A DNA stretch of 64,000 nucleotides from Episyrphus balteatus (lineage: Eukaryota > Arthropoda > Insecta > Diptera > Syrphidae). Positions 1-12,009 of the stretch are shown one piece after another. The notes beneath the pieces are model-generated. The model worked only from the letters and a program-made list of their open reading frames with translations, was not told the DNA's origin and did not search any database. The number at the start of each line of letters is the position of its first letter. Position 1 is the first letter of the stretch. A program made the translations under genes and the position numbers. Location of the stretch: assembly GCF_945859705.1 (NCBI RefSeq), contig NC_079136.1, positions 126,453,027 through 126,517,026 of the forward strand, read 5' to 3'.

Positions 1-79
1 TAAAAAAAAAATACATTTTTGTTTTCATTAAAAAAATTCTTTTTTTCAATAATAAAAAAAAAAATTTCAAAAATTTGAT

Positions 80-178
80 GGGTATAATGAATCACGTAAA
101 AAGTGTAAGAACTTATTTATAAATGTTTAATTTTTCATCAAAACCATAAATAAAATGAATGATTGGCTTTTTGGGACC
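80..178 (+). repeat. Left copy of a ~95-bp direct repeat flanking the first inverted-repeat element
   Basis: This stretch is repeated in the same orientation, with few mismatches, at 5005-5103. The shared core includes ATTTATAAATGTTTAATTT and CATCAAAACCATAAATAAAA and runs into the first ~20 bases of the inverted arm. The two copies bracket the long inverted repeat. They could be an unusually long flanking duplication, or terminal units of the element itself. The window begins just before it, so the outer boundary cannot be judged. Confidence 0.75.
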
Positions 179-1362
179 AATTACAGATTTCACTATCTCT
201 TCGAAAAAAACACCCTTTCACCAAAATTTTTTTTATGAAAACTCTTTATTCTTGCTTTCTATCCCAAAATCAATGTTTTTGCCAAATTTCATTAGGGTGA
301 CCCATCATTTTTGTTTTCACTCAAAAAAACACCCTGGCAACCATGATATTTTTATAGACACTTAAGATTCTTGTTTCTTATCTTAAAAGTAACATAATTG
401 CTAAATTTCAATAGGGTACCACTAATATTACTCTAGTATTTCACATTTTTTCAAATATACCCATATTTTCTTTACTTCTAAAAAAAAACACCCTTTCACA
501 TAACAAAATTTATAGTCTTACATTATTCGTAGTTCCCATGGGAAAGAGAACATATTTAATGAATTTCGTAAGGGTACCATTTATACCATTGATTTTATCG
601 GACTTATCGAGGATTTTTCCTTATTTCCCAAAAAAACACCCTTTAACCTAAAATATTTGTATAGACTTTTTGAGTTCTTGCTTTCTGTTATAAATGAAAC
701 ATTTTTACCAATTTTCATGGTGTAACAATTTTTTCCTAGTTTTTGTGGTACTAATTCCGAATTTCATCATTTCTTGAAAAAAAAAAACACCCTTTCACTC
801 AAAATAATTTTTTACTTTTTATAGATTCTTAATTCTTATACCAACCAAAACTATTTCATTAAGTTTTAAAAATTAATAAAATATAAGTTAGCTGTTATGA
901 TACCTTTCTCACACACAACTTAACTTATCAAAAAAACACCCTTTCACCCAAAATATTTTTAAAAACTTTATGAATCCTTTGTCCCTGTTTTATCTTTAAC
1001 CTTCATCCCAAATTTTGTCAGTGTAGCATGTTTTTCACATGGGTTTCGGTTATATTTTACCTGTTGAGGTCAAAAAACAAGGACCTTGGTTTTTAATCGG
1101 AAATAACTTTTCTTAGAGCAATCATAATGACCTTATTTTTATGTCATTAGATTCAGCATCAAAAAATACCTTGAAAACATGTGTCATATGATGATATTCA
1201 ACAAACAATTTTTTCAGTATATTTTTGACCTTCACCCTTTCCCTCTTGTCCGCGAAAAAACACCCTTCCACCCAACTTTTTTTTATAGACTTTTTTTGTA
1301 CTTGGTTCTTATTTCAAAAGCAAACTTTTTGTCAAGTTTCATGAGTGGAACAATTTTTTTTT
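157..1362 (+). repeat. Left arm (~1.2 kb) of a large inverted-repeat (foldback-type) element
   Basis: Read forward, this arm matches the reverse complement of 3856-5014 almost throughout. The outer end is GATTGGCTTTTTGGGACC and the inner end lies in the T-run near 1350-1362. Within the arm, a motif of A-run followed by CACCCTTTCACC recurs at about 211, 331, 489, 637, 788, 937 and 1260. Each motif is followed by an AT-rich segment ending in a TTCTTG...CAAATTTCAT-like stretch. The arm is therefore itself a degenerate tandem array with a 120-160-bp period. No transposase is visible. Arms built from tandem units resemble Drosophila foldback (FB) elements, but no FB sequence identity is claimed. 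Confidence 0.85.
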
Positions 1363-3855
1363 TATTTCTTGATTTTATGTGCTATTTTACCTGTACTAGT
1401 AATAAAATTTGGAAAAATCCATTTTTGGGTGGCAGAATTCTTTCCCAATTTTTTTTTTTCCAAAGAAAAAAATCAATAGTATAGGAATTTTTCTACCCCT
1501 TTATTTCAATCGAGGGGATTAATATTTTTTTTTGTTTTGCTATCAAAATAACAATAATAATTATTCCAATCCAAATATCTGTCGTAATTCTCAAATCAGT
1601 TTTATATTTTAAAAAAAGATATACAAATGTAAATATTTTTGTGTGATAAATGGTTTATGGTTGTTTGTGAATAAAATTGAGGTTGGGCTGTAAATACTTG
1701 TTTTTGTATGACAAGATGTTATTAAGATTGTAAAATGAATGGCGTAATTATTTTTCCACTTTAGTCCCATTTTAGTCGAAAACAAAAAAAAAAAAAAAAA
1801 AAATTAAAGAAAGACATAATAATTATAGAAACGAATTTTTGCAATTATTATTTTGGGCCTTTTTGTTAAAGGATACATTAATTACCTCTATAGAACCCAA
1901 AAAAACACTACCAAAAAGACACTCCATCATCATACAAAACCCAATTTCAATATAAAATTATTGCCCCATAAAGTTAAGAAAATTTTTTATTGCTTCAACT
2001 CAATCTCTTTTAGAAAAAAATAAAAAAACAAAAAACCCGCATAAATTGGTGCAAATAAGTTGCGCTAAAACGCAATCTTTTTTTTTACCCCCCCCCCCCC
2101 TTTTTTTTTGTGAAATTGTCTTTTGCTATACGACTCCGACATGGTGTTTGCTTTGATATATTGTATCTCATTTCTGACGACTCTGACATGACGACAAAGA
2201 AAAAGATATTGAAAGAGAGGGACAGAGAGAAAGTAATAAATTTGAGTTGAGGGGGCTTTTGTAAAAATTATCACAATTGATAGCTGCCATATAAATCTCT
2301 ATTTTCTCGTATAAATTTAGAAATGAAAATTAGAATAACAAAGTCGCAAAAAGACGTTAAGCCATCAAATTTAAAAATAAAGAGCAAAAAAAAAAAAATT
2401 GAGTCCCTACAAAATAAATTGGAAGTCCTTTTTTTTTTTTCTTCGTCCTCCTGTATGTGTGTGTGTGAATATTGACAGGTATAAAACCTCATTTCGTTTA
2501 ACCTCAGTAAATTACTGCACTCATTTTTGCTTCGCATAAGTGCTTTTTCTATGTCAGTTTATTTTTGATGTCGATGGGGATGTCGATGAGGATATCTACA
2601 TGGCAATGATGGAGCGGTATTTTCAAAGCAAAATTCAAATGAGATGCCAAATTGGTGCTGCTCGTGCTCCTCGCATGAGTTGACATCGAAAAATCTGCTT
2701 TAAAATTAGTTTTTTTTTTTCTTTTCATTTTTTCTTTTCTACATTTCTACTTCTTCGTGTGACTTTCTTACTTTCTGTCGTCATCGTCATTGCCGATCGC
2801 CTTTCTAGCTTTACCATATCCCTTAACCTCTAACCCAAACCAAACTAAAAAAAAAAAAAAAAAATCTGTAAGTGCGAGAAAGTACCTATAAGGAAAAAAA
2901 AGTGTCCTTAAAAAAACCAAAGCATATGTATACATTCTCGTGAACATAAATAGCACATAAAAGCCAAGTCCTTGAATTAAAATGCTGAAGAAAAAAATAA
3001 TAAAAAAAAAATTACACAAAATAAGTGTATATATAGAAAAATATGAAGGACTAACGGAAAAAAAAAATATAAGCAAAGCATCCGGCCCGCCATCCAGTTT
3101 ATAGTATAAAACGAACATTGTAGTTGTTAAAGCTTTCAACACTTTCTGTGATGTTTTTTATTCTATTTTAACAGCTTTAAAAGGGATGAACAGAGAGACA
3201 CTGTCTGCGAAACTGTGTTAGCGTGTGGAGCACAAAGATATCCTGTAGTTTACATATATCCTGTTGGTACCACCAGAGTGTTCTTTCTTTCTATATATTT
3301 TTTAGCTTCTCCTTTTACCTCACTGCCGCATTGCTTTATGGCTATTGTTATCGGTTCGCAATCATCGTTATGATTATTGATATTTGTATTACACATTTCC
3401 CTGTTTGCATAAGCGTGAAATATGTTTCACAATTTGATGTGCAAACTGGTAAAAAAAAATACAGGAGTGGATTTTGTGTGAGGGCAAATTGTATGATTGA
3501 TTAGGGCGCTTTCAAAAGAAGGGCGCAAACAAAAATTAGAAATTGTGAACAAATGTGGAATTATACCGATCAACTGCCTAAGCACTGTTACACGGCTTTT
3601 TGGAGACCAAACCACCTCTAAAACACCACCACACCAAGATCACAAATTTCCTGTTGTATTTGGATCAAAAATCTGGCAAGAATATTTTATTATTAGCTTT
3701 CTGTTTCATACAGCAATGTCATGTGTGTACGTTCATTGTTCCATTCTAAACCATTAATTGTAATTTGATAAATGAAATATAGAGTTAGAAGCGTCATGCT
3801 CATCCGCTAGTTATAAAATGCTAGTTATAAAATTAACTTGGCGGCCTCTAGAGCC
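1363..3855. other. Spacer between the two arms of the first inverted repeat
   Basis: About 2.5 kb of AT-rich, mostly non-repetitive sequence with long A and T runs (a C-run at 2090-2100 abuts a T-run). No open frame here resembles a known protein. A fragment of a hAT-like MITE lies inside at 3462-3550. The spacer could be captured host DNA or the internal part of an element. Nothing in it decides between these. Confidence 0.5.
3462..3550 (+). mobile_element. 5' end fragment of a hAT-like MITE (CAGGRGTGGATTT family)
   Basis: It begins CAGGAGTGGATTTT. About 33 bases in, it carries GATTGATTAGGGCGCTTTCA followed by AAGGGCGCA. The same internal order is seen in the full-length copy at 5812-6116 (GATTGATTACGGCACTGCTC then AAAGGGCGCA). 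No matching right terminus was found downstream, so it is a truncated copy. The family assignment rests on the CAG terminus and the shared internal motif. Confidence 0.6.
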
Positions 3856-5014
3856 AAAAAAAAAATTGTTCCACTCATGAAACTTGGCAAAAAGTTTGCT
3901 TTTGGGATAAGAACCAAGTACAAAAAAAGTCTATAAAAAAAGTTAGGTGGAAGGGTGTTTTTTCGCGGACAAGAGGGAGGGGCTGAAGGTAAAAAATATA
4001 CTGAAAAAAATTGTTGGTCGAATATCATCATATGACACATGTTTTCAAGGTATTTTTTAATGCTGAATCCAATGACATAAAAATAAAGTCAATAAGATTG
4101 CTCTAAGAAAAGTTATTGCCGATTAAAAACAAGAGTGCTTGTTTTTTGACTTCAACAAGTAAAACATAACCGAAACCCATGTGAAAAACACGCTACACTA
4201 ATAAAATTCGGGATGAAGGTTTTAGATAAAGCAGGGACAAAGGATTCATAAAGTTCTTAAAATTATTTTTATTGAAAGGGTGTTTTTTTTGATAGGATAA
4301 GTTGTGTGTGAGGAAGGTATCATAACAGCTGACTTAAATTTTATTAATTTTTAAAACTTTGTGTAAATGTTTTGGTTGGTATAAGAATTAAGAATCTAAA
4401 AAGTGTACAAAATGATCTTGAGTGAAAGGGTGTTTTTTTTTTTAAGAAATGATGAAATTCGGAATTAGTACCACAAAAACTAGGAAAAAATTGTTACACC
4501 AATGAAATTTGGTAAAAATGTTTCATTTATAACAGAAACCAAGAACCCAAAAAGTCTATACAAATATTTTAGGTTAAATGGGAAATAGGGAAAAATACGC
4601 GATAAGTCCGATAAAATCTATGGTAAAAATTTCCAATGGAAATCACGAATAATGTAAGTCTATACATTTTTTTTTATGTGAAAGGGTGTTTTTTTTACAA
4701 GTAAAGAAAATATGGGTATATTTGAAAAAGTGTGTGATACTAGATTAATATTGGTGGTACCCTATTGAAATTTAGCAGTTATGTTACTTTTAAGATAAGA
4801 AACAAGAATCTAAAGTTTCTATAAAAATATCATGGTTGCCATGGTGTTTTTTTGAGTGAAAACAAAAATGATGGGTCACCCTAATGAAATTTGGTGAAAA
4901 CATTGATTTTGGGATAGAAAGCAAGAATAAAGAGTTTTCATAAAAAAAATGTTGGTGAAAGGGTGTTTTTTTCGAAGAGACAGTAAAATCTGTAATTGGT
5001 CCCAAAAAGCCAAT
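3856..5014 (-). repeat. Right arm of the first inverted-repeat element
   Basis: This is the reverse complement of 157-1362, including the AGGGTGTTTTTT motifs at the expected spacing and the outer end GGTCCCAAAAAGCCAATGAT. Differences between arms are mostly single substitutions and A/T-run length changes, for example a G-to-A change turning one CACCCTGG into CACCATGG. The inner junction is sharp: after the A-run near 3856-3868 the sequence changes to CTCTAGAGGCCGCC, which has no partner in the left arm. Confidence 0.85.
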
Positions 5015-5103
5015 GATTCGCGTAAAACGTGTAAGAAATTATTTATAAATGTTTAATTTGTCATCAAAACCATAAATAAAATGAATCATTGGCTTTTTGG
5101 GAC
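5005..5103 (+). repeat. Right copy of the ~95-bp direct repeat
   Basis: Same orientation as 80-178. It ends with CATTGGCTTTTTGGGACC, which is also the start of the inverted arm. As a result 4998-5016 and 5084-5103 can pair across a ~70-base loop, forming a local hairpin at the right edge of the element. Sequence beyond 5103 has no counterpart at the left edge, so 5103 is a clear boundary. Confidence 0.75.
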
Positions 5104-5400
5104 CTTTGAATTTTCTGAACGCACCCCTGGACATTTAAAATATTCCACTGGAAGTATGAAGCGCCCCCTCCTGGAAAGGAAGTTTCGAGAAGCAAAGACG
5201 AGAACCATCGAAGACATTCTCGAATTTCGAAATTCAGGTATAAAAGTTCAGTGTGGACAGCGACCGGATACAGTTAACTTTTGAGACTGCATTTGCGAAA
5301 GCTGCTTTTAATCACTCTGCTCTTCCACTGAGCAGTGAACAGTTGCGATTGCTCTGCCTTACAAAAATCCAAATCGATATAATTTGACCTAATTTGCTGT
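5104..5400 (+). other. GC-richer segment with a TATA-like and initiator-like arrangement
   Basis: This stretch is less AT-rich than its neighbours and abuts the inverted-repeat element. It holds TATAAAAG at 5239-5246 and an ACAGTT initiator-like site around 5272, about 33 bases downstream, a spacing compatible with a fly core promoter. A 67-codon open frame covers 5081-5284 but begins inside the repeat and has no recognisable domain. It could be a remnant of an LTR or a buried promoter. The call is tentative. Confidence 0.3.
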
Positions 5401-5811
5401 GTTCTTTTTTTTATTACATTTCTCTCTGTTCTTTGTTATTTCACTGCTTTTTTTCAGACTCTTTTAAATGTCACTGCTTTTTTAAGAGCATTCTGTTATT
5501 AATATTTAATGATTTGTATAACAAAACAAAGATGTAGGGAATAGTTTAACATGATGACGAAACAGAGAAGTTCTATTTGAATAAAATCATTGTTTCAGTG
5601 CATGCATTGAAGGAGTTAATTTTTATGATAAAAATTATTATTATTATTAAATCGAAAATGGTAACTTACTTTTAATTTATTTCTTTTTCCAAATTAAATC
5701 AGAGAAAAAATTATAGAGTAATTTCCGGCTTTAACTGCTATTTAAAGAAAGATTAAATAGCAGCTATTTAGCGCTGCTTTCTTAAATAAATTAAAAAAAA
5801 AATATTTACAC

Positions 5812-6116
5812 CAGGGCTGGCCTTTTAATAAAGACAAACCTATTGATTGATTACGGCACTGCTCAAACAAAGGGCGCACTAGAACAATTCGTTGTTAGAA
5901 TGTGATGATATAGGTAATTTAAGTTTTACTAAAAAAAAAAAAAAATATCCAACAAATTCCTCTCGATTTTTGTTTTCTTTCCAAAATGGCGGAGGTAATA
6001 TGTACAATGTATCTTGATAATTCCATTTCAGTAAAATAATATTTGCATCGACTCAACTTTATCAAAAAACGCAAAAGAAAAAAAAACCTAAACAAAATTA
6101 AGTAAATCCACCCCTG
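5812..6116 (+). mobile_element. hAT-like MITE, ~305 bp
   Basis: The left end is CAGGGCTGGCCTTTTAATAA. The right end, read on the minus strand, is CAGGGGTGGATTTACTTAAT. These share a CAGGGNTGG start and a CAG...CTG frame typical of hAT-superfamily termini. The flanking 8-mers ATTTACAC (5804-5811) and TTGTATAC (6117-6124) match at 5 of 8 positions, compatible with an old target duplication but not proof. The internal GATTGATTACGGC and AAAGGGCGCA motifs link it to copies at 3462 and 34451. It is non-coding. Confidence 0.65.
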
Positions 6117-8580
6117 TTGTATACACAACTGCAAACCGTTAAACAGATGACGCCACAGTGCTGGTGGAATAATATTATTTCGTGGAAAAAGGAAATGGAA
6201 ATGGCTTTTTATTCCACCAGCTGCTGTCTCATGTAATTTAGGTTCGAATTCCCTTTGCACACATCAGTCTCTTTCTGTCTTGATGAATAATATGAGTGTC
6301 TGTTTATGTGTGTGAAAGTGTAAATGTGTGATAAAATTGTTCTATCACAACATTTGCATACAAATTTGTCAACAAAAATCAAATAAATTCAACTCAGCTT
6401 TAAAAAATCTTAAATTGTTTTGAAGGATATTATGATTTTTATTTTCAAAGGATCTGTAAAGAAGTTTTTTTTTTAATCACTCACATGTGATGGAATATAT
6501 TAATGTAATTGGCATTTTCATTCACAAAGGAAAAAAGACCAATCAATCATTTAACCCATCAGCTTAATGTGGAATTTTATAAACTCAGGTTGCACATTGT
6601 TTCATATCGTCCTGGATGGATTCTGATGACGATGGTAATGATGATGATGATGTTAAATTGATGGTGATGAAGGAGAGAAAACATAAACCTCCTCATGTCA
6701 CAGAGTGAGTGTAACCAAATCCTTTCATTGTCTCTGATTTAATATTCTCTGATTTCCAGATTAAAGGTATATAGGTTGGTAGCAGGTACGCATTAAGGCT
6801 TAAGAGCACAAAATCCCTATTATACAGATAAATGTCCTTACAAAAGCTGAAATACCTTCTATCTTGAAAAACATTGACAGAGATTTATTCAAAAAAAAAA
6901 AAAAAAATGGAGGAATGTGTCAACCAAGCATTAAAGTCACGACTAATTGAAATTCACTGTAGTGCTGTCGGCAAATGGGATAACTTTTTTTTTTTTGTTG
7001 CTTCAGTCTTATTTTTAGTTTTGCGAAAAAGTTAACAGGGATGAGATGAGAGATGGTTAAAGGGGATCAATATTTTGGAAGAGACTCAAGTTGAATTTGG
7101 CAGACAGTATTTAATATGGTTTCGAGGAGGCATTAGAGTATAATTGAGACTAAAGTATTTATAACTACTGGGAATAGCCTAGACATGACCTAGCAAAGCT
7201 TTAAGTTGTCAAAAAAAAAGAAGAAATTAAGTAGAATAAAGAATGTCCTGTTGACAAATAATAAAAAAAAGTTTATTATGACGCACGGCTAGACATCACA
7301 TATCATCTTGTAGTTTGAAATATAGATGGAAGAATCAAATTTCGGTGTTTAAAGATTTTATTAAAGATTTTCGTCCTTACAAAATTGAGATTTCAACATT
7401 CCACTAAAAAAAATAGGTAAAGTCAAAATTTTATATAAAAAGCCGTAACTGAAGCGTATTTTGACCTTATGGACTCGGAAATCACTTTAAAAAAATTTCA
7501 TTGGACACGTTTTTGAAATATGATTTTAATAATAAGCAAGAAACACTATAATACCTTTTTCGTGTCATTTCAGATATTAAAGTGCAATTTATCAAAACAA
7601 TTAAAAAAAAGTCAATTTTTTAAAGAAAATTTTTGACAAAAAAAAATTCTTACTGAAAGAAAAATCGCAGTTTTAAATTTTGTTTGTTTAGCACACTTCT
7701 TAAAATGACAACATACTTTTTTTCAAAATCTATTGATACTCGTATGTTATAAAAATATTACCATTTTCATAACGATCAAGATTCGAGTAATTTTTTTGTG
7801 TTACTTTTCGAGTTTTTGTCTATAACTTGAAAAGCAAGCCGAATTTGAAAAAAAAAAATATTGGGTAACTTTTTGTAGATAACTAAATTTCCTATCGATA
7901 TGAATCCATTAAAAAAGTTTTAAAATCAAATTATTATAAAAAACTTAAGAAAAACTTTTAAAAAATAGAGAAAAAAAACGACATTTGTGACGTTTTTACT
8001 AAATTGTTTATTTTTACGATTTGAGCATTTATAGATATTAACCGTGTGATAGAGAAAAGAAGAAACATTATATTTTACCATGAAAAATGGAATAGGTACG
8101 ATTTGAATTGGTAAAAAAATGGACTTTCAAAAACTATAGGTTTTTGGTTTTTTTTTTGAACTATCTTTCTTTAACACATCCTGCGAAAAAAGCAGTGTTT
8201 TTGACGATTTTGTGTTTACATAAATAAATTAATGATTTAAAGATCCCATTAAAAATAATGCATCTGTCAAAATCACATAAATTTCCCGTTTTTAGTATAG
8301 ACTTTGAATTTAATGGAGTATGAATAAATTCGGCTTAAAAGTTTTCAAATCAAGCATTATTTTAAAAACCCTAGAATGGACTGTATTGAAGGTGGAAGGT
8401 ACATTTTTATCCGAAATTGAAATAATGTCGAGCAAATTATTCTGATGTAGGTATAGTGAGATTTTGAACCTAATAAATTATTATTTACTATGTAAATAGT
8501 GCTTAAATATTTTAAAATTTAAAGTTATTGATTTTTGCTTTAATGTTTATATATTAAAAAAAAAATATTTTTTCTTACAC
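6117..8580. other. AT-rich intronic-type DNA without recognised genes
   Basis: Non-coding. It contains a short GATGATGATG run near 6640-6655 and, near 7875, the phrase TTTGTAGATAACTAAATTTCC. A relative, TTTGTAGAGAATTAAATTTCC, recurs near 20946 and a weaker one near 21124. This suggests fragments of an old dispersed repeat between about 7380 and 8050. No exon consistent with the next Shaw coding segment was seen. Confidence 0.5.
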
Positions 8581-8915
8581 TGTCACATCCGCTACAAAAG
8601 TATGTCACACCCGTTACATTTTTGTATAGTTATAAAACCACTTTTCTTATGCGTATTGGCAACGAAATTAAATCTCATTTCATATTGAATACGATATTCA
8701 CGACTTTTCATTAAAAAATCTTCAATATGGCTTCTTAAAGTCACCAAAGTTGACTTAATCGATTTTCTAAGGTCACACCCGTTACATCTAATCTTAAAGT
8801 TGTTAACAACTTAATATGTATGTTAGTTGTTGAAGCTATTAAATACCTTATTTAGTAAATAGTAAACAAACGAGGAACAAAAAAATGAAATAACTGTGTC
8901 ACACCCGTTACACTG
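8581..8915 (+). repeat. Cluster of TCACACCCGTTACA motifs (dispersed repeat family)
   Basis: TGTCACACCCGTTACA or close variants occur at 8581 (variant TGTCACATCCGCTACA), 8603, 8772 and 8897. The same motif recurs at 28256 and 28375 (CCCGTAACA form) and inverted at about 36064-36079. The unusual conservation of this GC-richer core inside otherwise AT-rich, diverged sequence marks a repeat family with irregular 120-170-bp spacing. No coding potential. Confidence 0.7.
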
Positions 8916-10446
8916 GATGGAAATAGGTAAAAGAACAAAAATCGGTTGAAAATTGATGACACCGTCGATATAGACGCCTCCATTTCATAAATAAATATTT
9001 TAGGGTAATGTTAAAACTTGTTGTATAAATTTTGGCAAAAAAAACTACACAAGTTCCCAAAAATTGCAAGATAAAAACTGTAATTAGCCGCATCAGAAGT
9101 TGACCCACCAAACGAGGTCCTTCGATGTTATATAAACTAATAGCACTGTAATGGTTTTTTTTTAAGAAAAACTGTTTTAAACTCAATTAAAAATACAAAC
9201 TTTCCTGAAAAAAAGAAGATAAAGGCTGGATGTTGAGCAAAACAGAACCATTAATCATCATGTTATCCTTTCTCCTCTTCGACAACAAAAGAATAAAAAA
9301 AAATTTAAAACCTTGAAATTGATATGATTCTTTGTCCAAACCAATTATACATTTTCAATTCTTTCTGTCATTATCCTTTTTAAATTATGGAAAAATATAT
9401 TATGTCCTTTTCATTTCTGTGGTAAAAAATAATGAAATACAAATAACACGTCCATCACTCTTGAAACAACAACGACCACATTAACACTTGATACCTCCGG
9501 CTACACTTATCACCTCGTTGTTTTTGCTCTCTTTCAAAAAGAGATGATTTGAAAAATATATAAAAAAAAAAAAACGGATATAAAAACAATTTTATTCATC
9601 ATCCTTATTTCATATACAAAAATTCACCTCCTCCACGCCTCGAGTAAGGATTGATCCCTAAAGGGACATTTTCCCAACCCAAAAATATTTACAAAAAAAA
9701 AGAAAGAAATAAAGTGAAAATCATTCACAACATCAGTGCCTTGTTTTTGTTTTCATTTTTTTTAAGGTGAAATGGAAGAAAAAAGGGGGGGGGGGGAGGA
9801 AGTAGTAAAGGATGAGATCCTTTTGTTTTTGAGTGTGAATGAATTTCCACCAAGAGCCATTCATCAATCAAGAGAAATTCTACGAAAAAATTCTCCAAAG
9901 TGATTTTCATCATCACATCACATCCACAATATGAAAGTCATTGTTCGTCACAAGAAGTAAGGAAAAAGGACACAGTCACGAATTAATTTAAATTAAAACC
10001 GCTCGTTAATTTTTTTCTCTACCCCCCCAACCCCTTCCAAATAAACGACGACAACGATATAGTGATGACGATGAAAAAAAAAATAAAAAAAAAAACCAGG
10101 TGAAAAAGCGAAGCGATGAAATGTTTAATTTCAGGATAATTCCATGAAAGTGATATATATTTTTTCATCCTGTCACACAGGGACTAAGGACATTTTTTTG
10201 TTTCTTCCTCTGATTTAAGGTGAAAAACAAAATGCCATCATGTAATCAATTTTAGTAATTAGTTGGAGATCCTTATCGCGTTGGCTATTCACTTTAATTA
10301 ATCTAAAGGACTAACAGCTGTGATTTTTTTTTTTTTTTTTTGTTTCTCTTTACAAGGACAACATTGAAAAGGACACACAACATTCAAGGCAAACATTGAA
10401 AGAAAATAAAAATAAATAAAAATCTGTTACCAAACAACTTACTCAC
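8916..10446 (-). other. Intron immediately downstream of the Shaw exon (part)
   Basis: On the minus strand this follows the exon's GTGAGT donor at 10446-10441. It is AT-rich with scattered homopolymers, including a 12-13-base G-run near 9785-9797. The next coding segment of Shaw (the TGKLHYP region and beyond) was not found here, so the intron continues towards or past the left end of the window. Confidence 0.6.
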
Positions 10447-10596
10447 CTGTAGTAGTTGAGGATTTGCGTAAATACACCCGGATGTCTGTCAAAAAAGTAC
10501 TCATTTAGCACCGGATCGTAATTGGCCAAGGCCTCTGTTAGTCTGGAGAGTCGGGTGGCAGGAATTTTCTTGAGAGTTGCTTTGTACGTTTCATAT
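10447..10596 (-). CDS. Shaw: Shaw (Kv3-type) potassium channel, internal exon encoding part of the T1 domain
   Basis: Shaw is a tetrameric voltage-gated K+ channel of neuronal membranes. This exon encodes part of the cytoplasmic N-terminal T1 (BTB-like) domain that directs subfamily-specific tetramer assembly. Seen directly: a 150-bp minus-strand segment with acceptor TTTTGCAG before 10596 and donor GTGAGT after 10447. It reads [20 protein letters not shown] and then [20 protein letters not shown], ending ILNYY plus a split codon. FFDRHPGVF is the T1 hallmark, and [17 protein letters not shown] is the Shaw rather than Shaker, Shab or Shal form as I know these families. Both flanking introns interrupt an arginine codon after its second base (phase 2), so the exon could be skipped without a frameshift. 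The upstream exon with the start codon and the downstream exons are not recognised in the window. The exon is intact. Confidence 0.95.
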
Positions 10597-12005
10597 CTGC
10601 AAAAGGAAACAAGAAAACGAAAAAAAAAACAAGTTAAAAGGACGAAATTTAGTAAAAAGAATAAGAGTCCTTTATATACACACATAAAGAAACAATGCCA
10701 AATTGAAAAAGTGGGGGTTTTGAGTGGGTTTTTATGTGTGTGTGTTAGTGTGAATTTTTATTGAGAGGACTTCTTGACTGAGTGGTATTCTTGAGGTGCG
10801 TACCTAACTTAACTCTGAAGAGTGATGAATGTTAGAGATGAAGAGGTTTTTTTTTTTTGTTTGTTTGCTAATGGCTAATAATTGAGGTGTTAATTACTTA
10901 GACATTTTCTCTTTCTCTCTCTTGCACTCATACGAAAAAAGGATTTTGATGTGAAAATATTAACTTTTTATGTCGAGGATAAAAAAAATATAAATTCTTC
11001 CTCGTAAAATAAGTTAAAAGCAATCTGCATACTACGTGTGTCAAAACCATTAACCCTGCTACACGCACTTGGGTAAGGTATGTATTCTGGTGAAAGGACA
11101 GAAAAATAAAGGATATAATTTATAATTTATAAAAGGAACATCGAACATAATGTTTGTGCGCGTCAAGGGAATGAAGAAAATGCGGCAAAGTTTTTTAAAT
11201 AACTTGATGCTGATGCCGTTGCTCCGCCAACTAAGATAAAATATATGAAATTATATTCAGAGATGAAATGAAAATGAAGACATTTTTTGTTGAAGGAAGG
11301 AGCGAGAGTTTTGAAAGGACGAAAAGAGATGACGACGACACGGGGGGGGTATAATATGGTAAACTTTTTATGTGCACTCGTGACTTTCAATGTGATGTGT
11401 CTCTCAGGGAGGAAATTGTATGTTTTTTGTTTTATTTTATATCCGGTTAAAAGTTGATGGTATTTTTTTTGTTTAACGGTTCATGCTGTTAGGTTTTGTA
11501 TGAGTGTCATGTAACATTTTTTGAATTATTTGCAAAAGTTTACACTTTTGACTTTTGAAAAGAGTTATTAGTGCGTTTTGTGATATAGTTTCTTATTATT
11601 ATTTCTTTATTTTTAATTTGAAACTATAAATAAGAAAGAAAAAACACTTAATGATTTGTCATCATATAATGTGGCCTTGTGTAAAACTTTTTTAGTTTTA
11701 AGTTGTGTCTTCAGTTAACAAAGAGAAATAAAATTAAGATTGTTGAAGTTTTTTGAGCGGAAGTGACAAATTTTTCATTTATATTTTTCTTTATGTTTAA
11801 AACCAACCATGAAATACGTTCCACAATCTTAAAAATAGGGTAAATTTTTTTTCATTTGAGAGAATGTGCCAAAAGGTTCATGACAATGCGAACTTTTTAT
11901 AGGGGTGTCTCCTGACAAAAATTTATATTGTAGGTGTAAAAGTCTCTGGTTTCATAGTCAATTGCACAAACAATCACGTCGCTAGTTACTATGAGAAAGA
12001 TGAAC
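10597..12005 (-). other. Shaw: Intron upstream of the Shaw exon, proximal part
   Basis: It begins on the minus strand with the polypyrimidine-rich acceptor region. The open frame running through the exon into this DNA (to 10685) is read-through intron, hydrophobic because of the T-rich tract. Unique AT-rich sequence follows. No second exon was seen. CTCCGCCAAC at 11221-11230 reads VGG on the minus strand but lacks the rest of the Shaw N-terminal motif. Confidence 0.55.
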
Positions 12006-12009
12006 ACAA

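Noticed and set aside
5081..5284. 67-codon plus frame as a small gene
   Set aside because: It starts inside the direct repeat of the inverted-repeat element and shows no domain; kept only as a possible promoter or LTR remnant.
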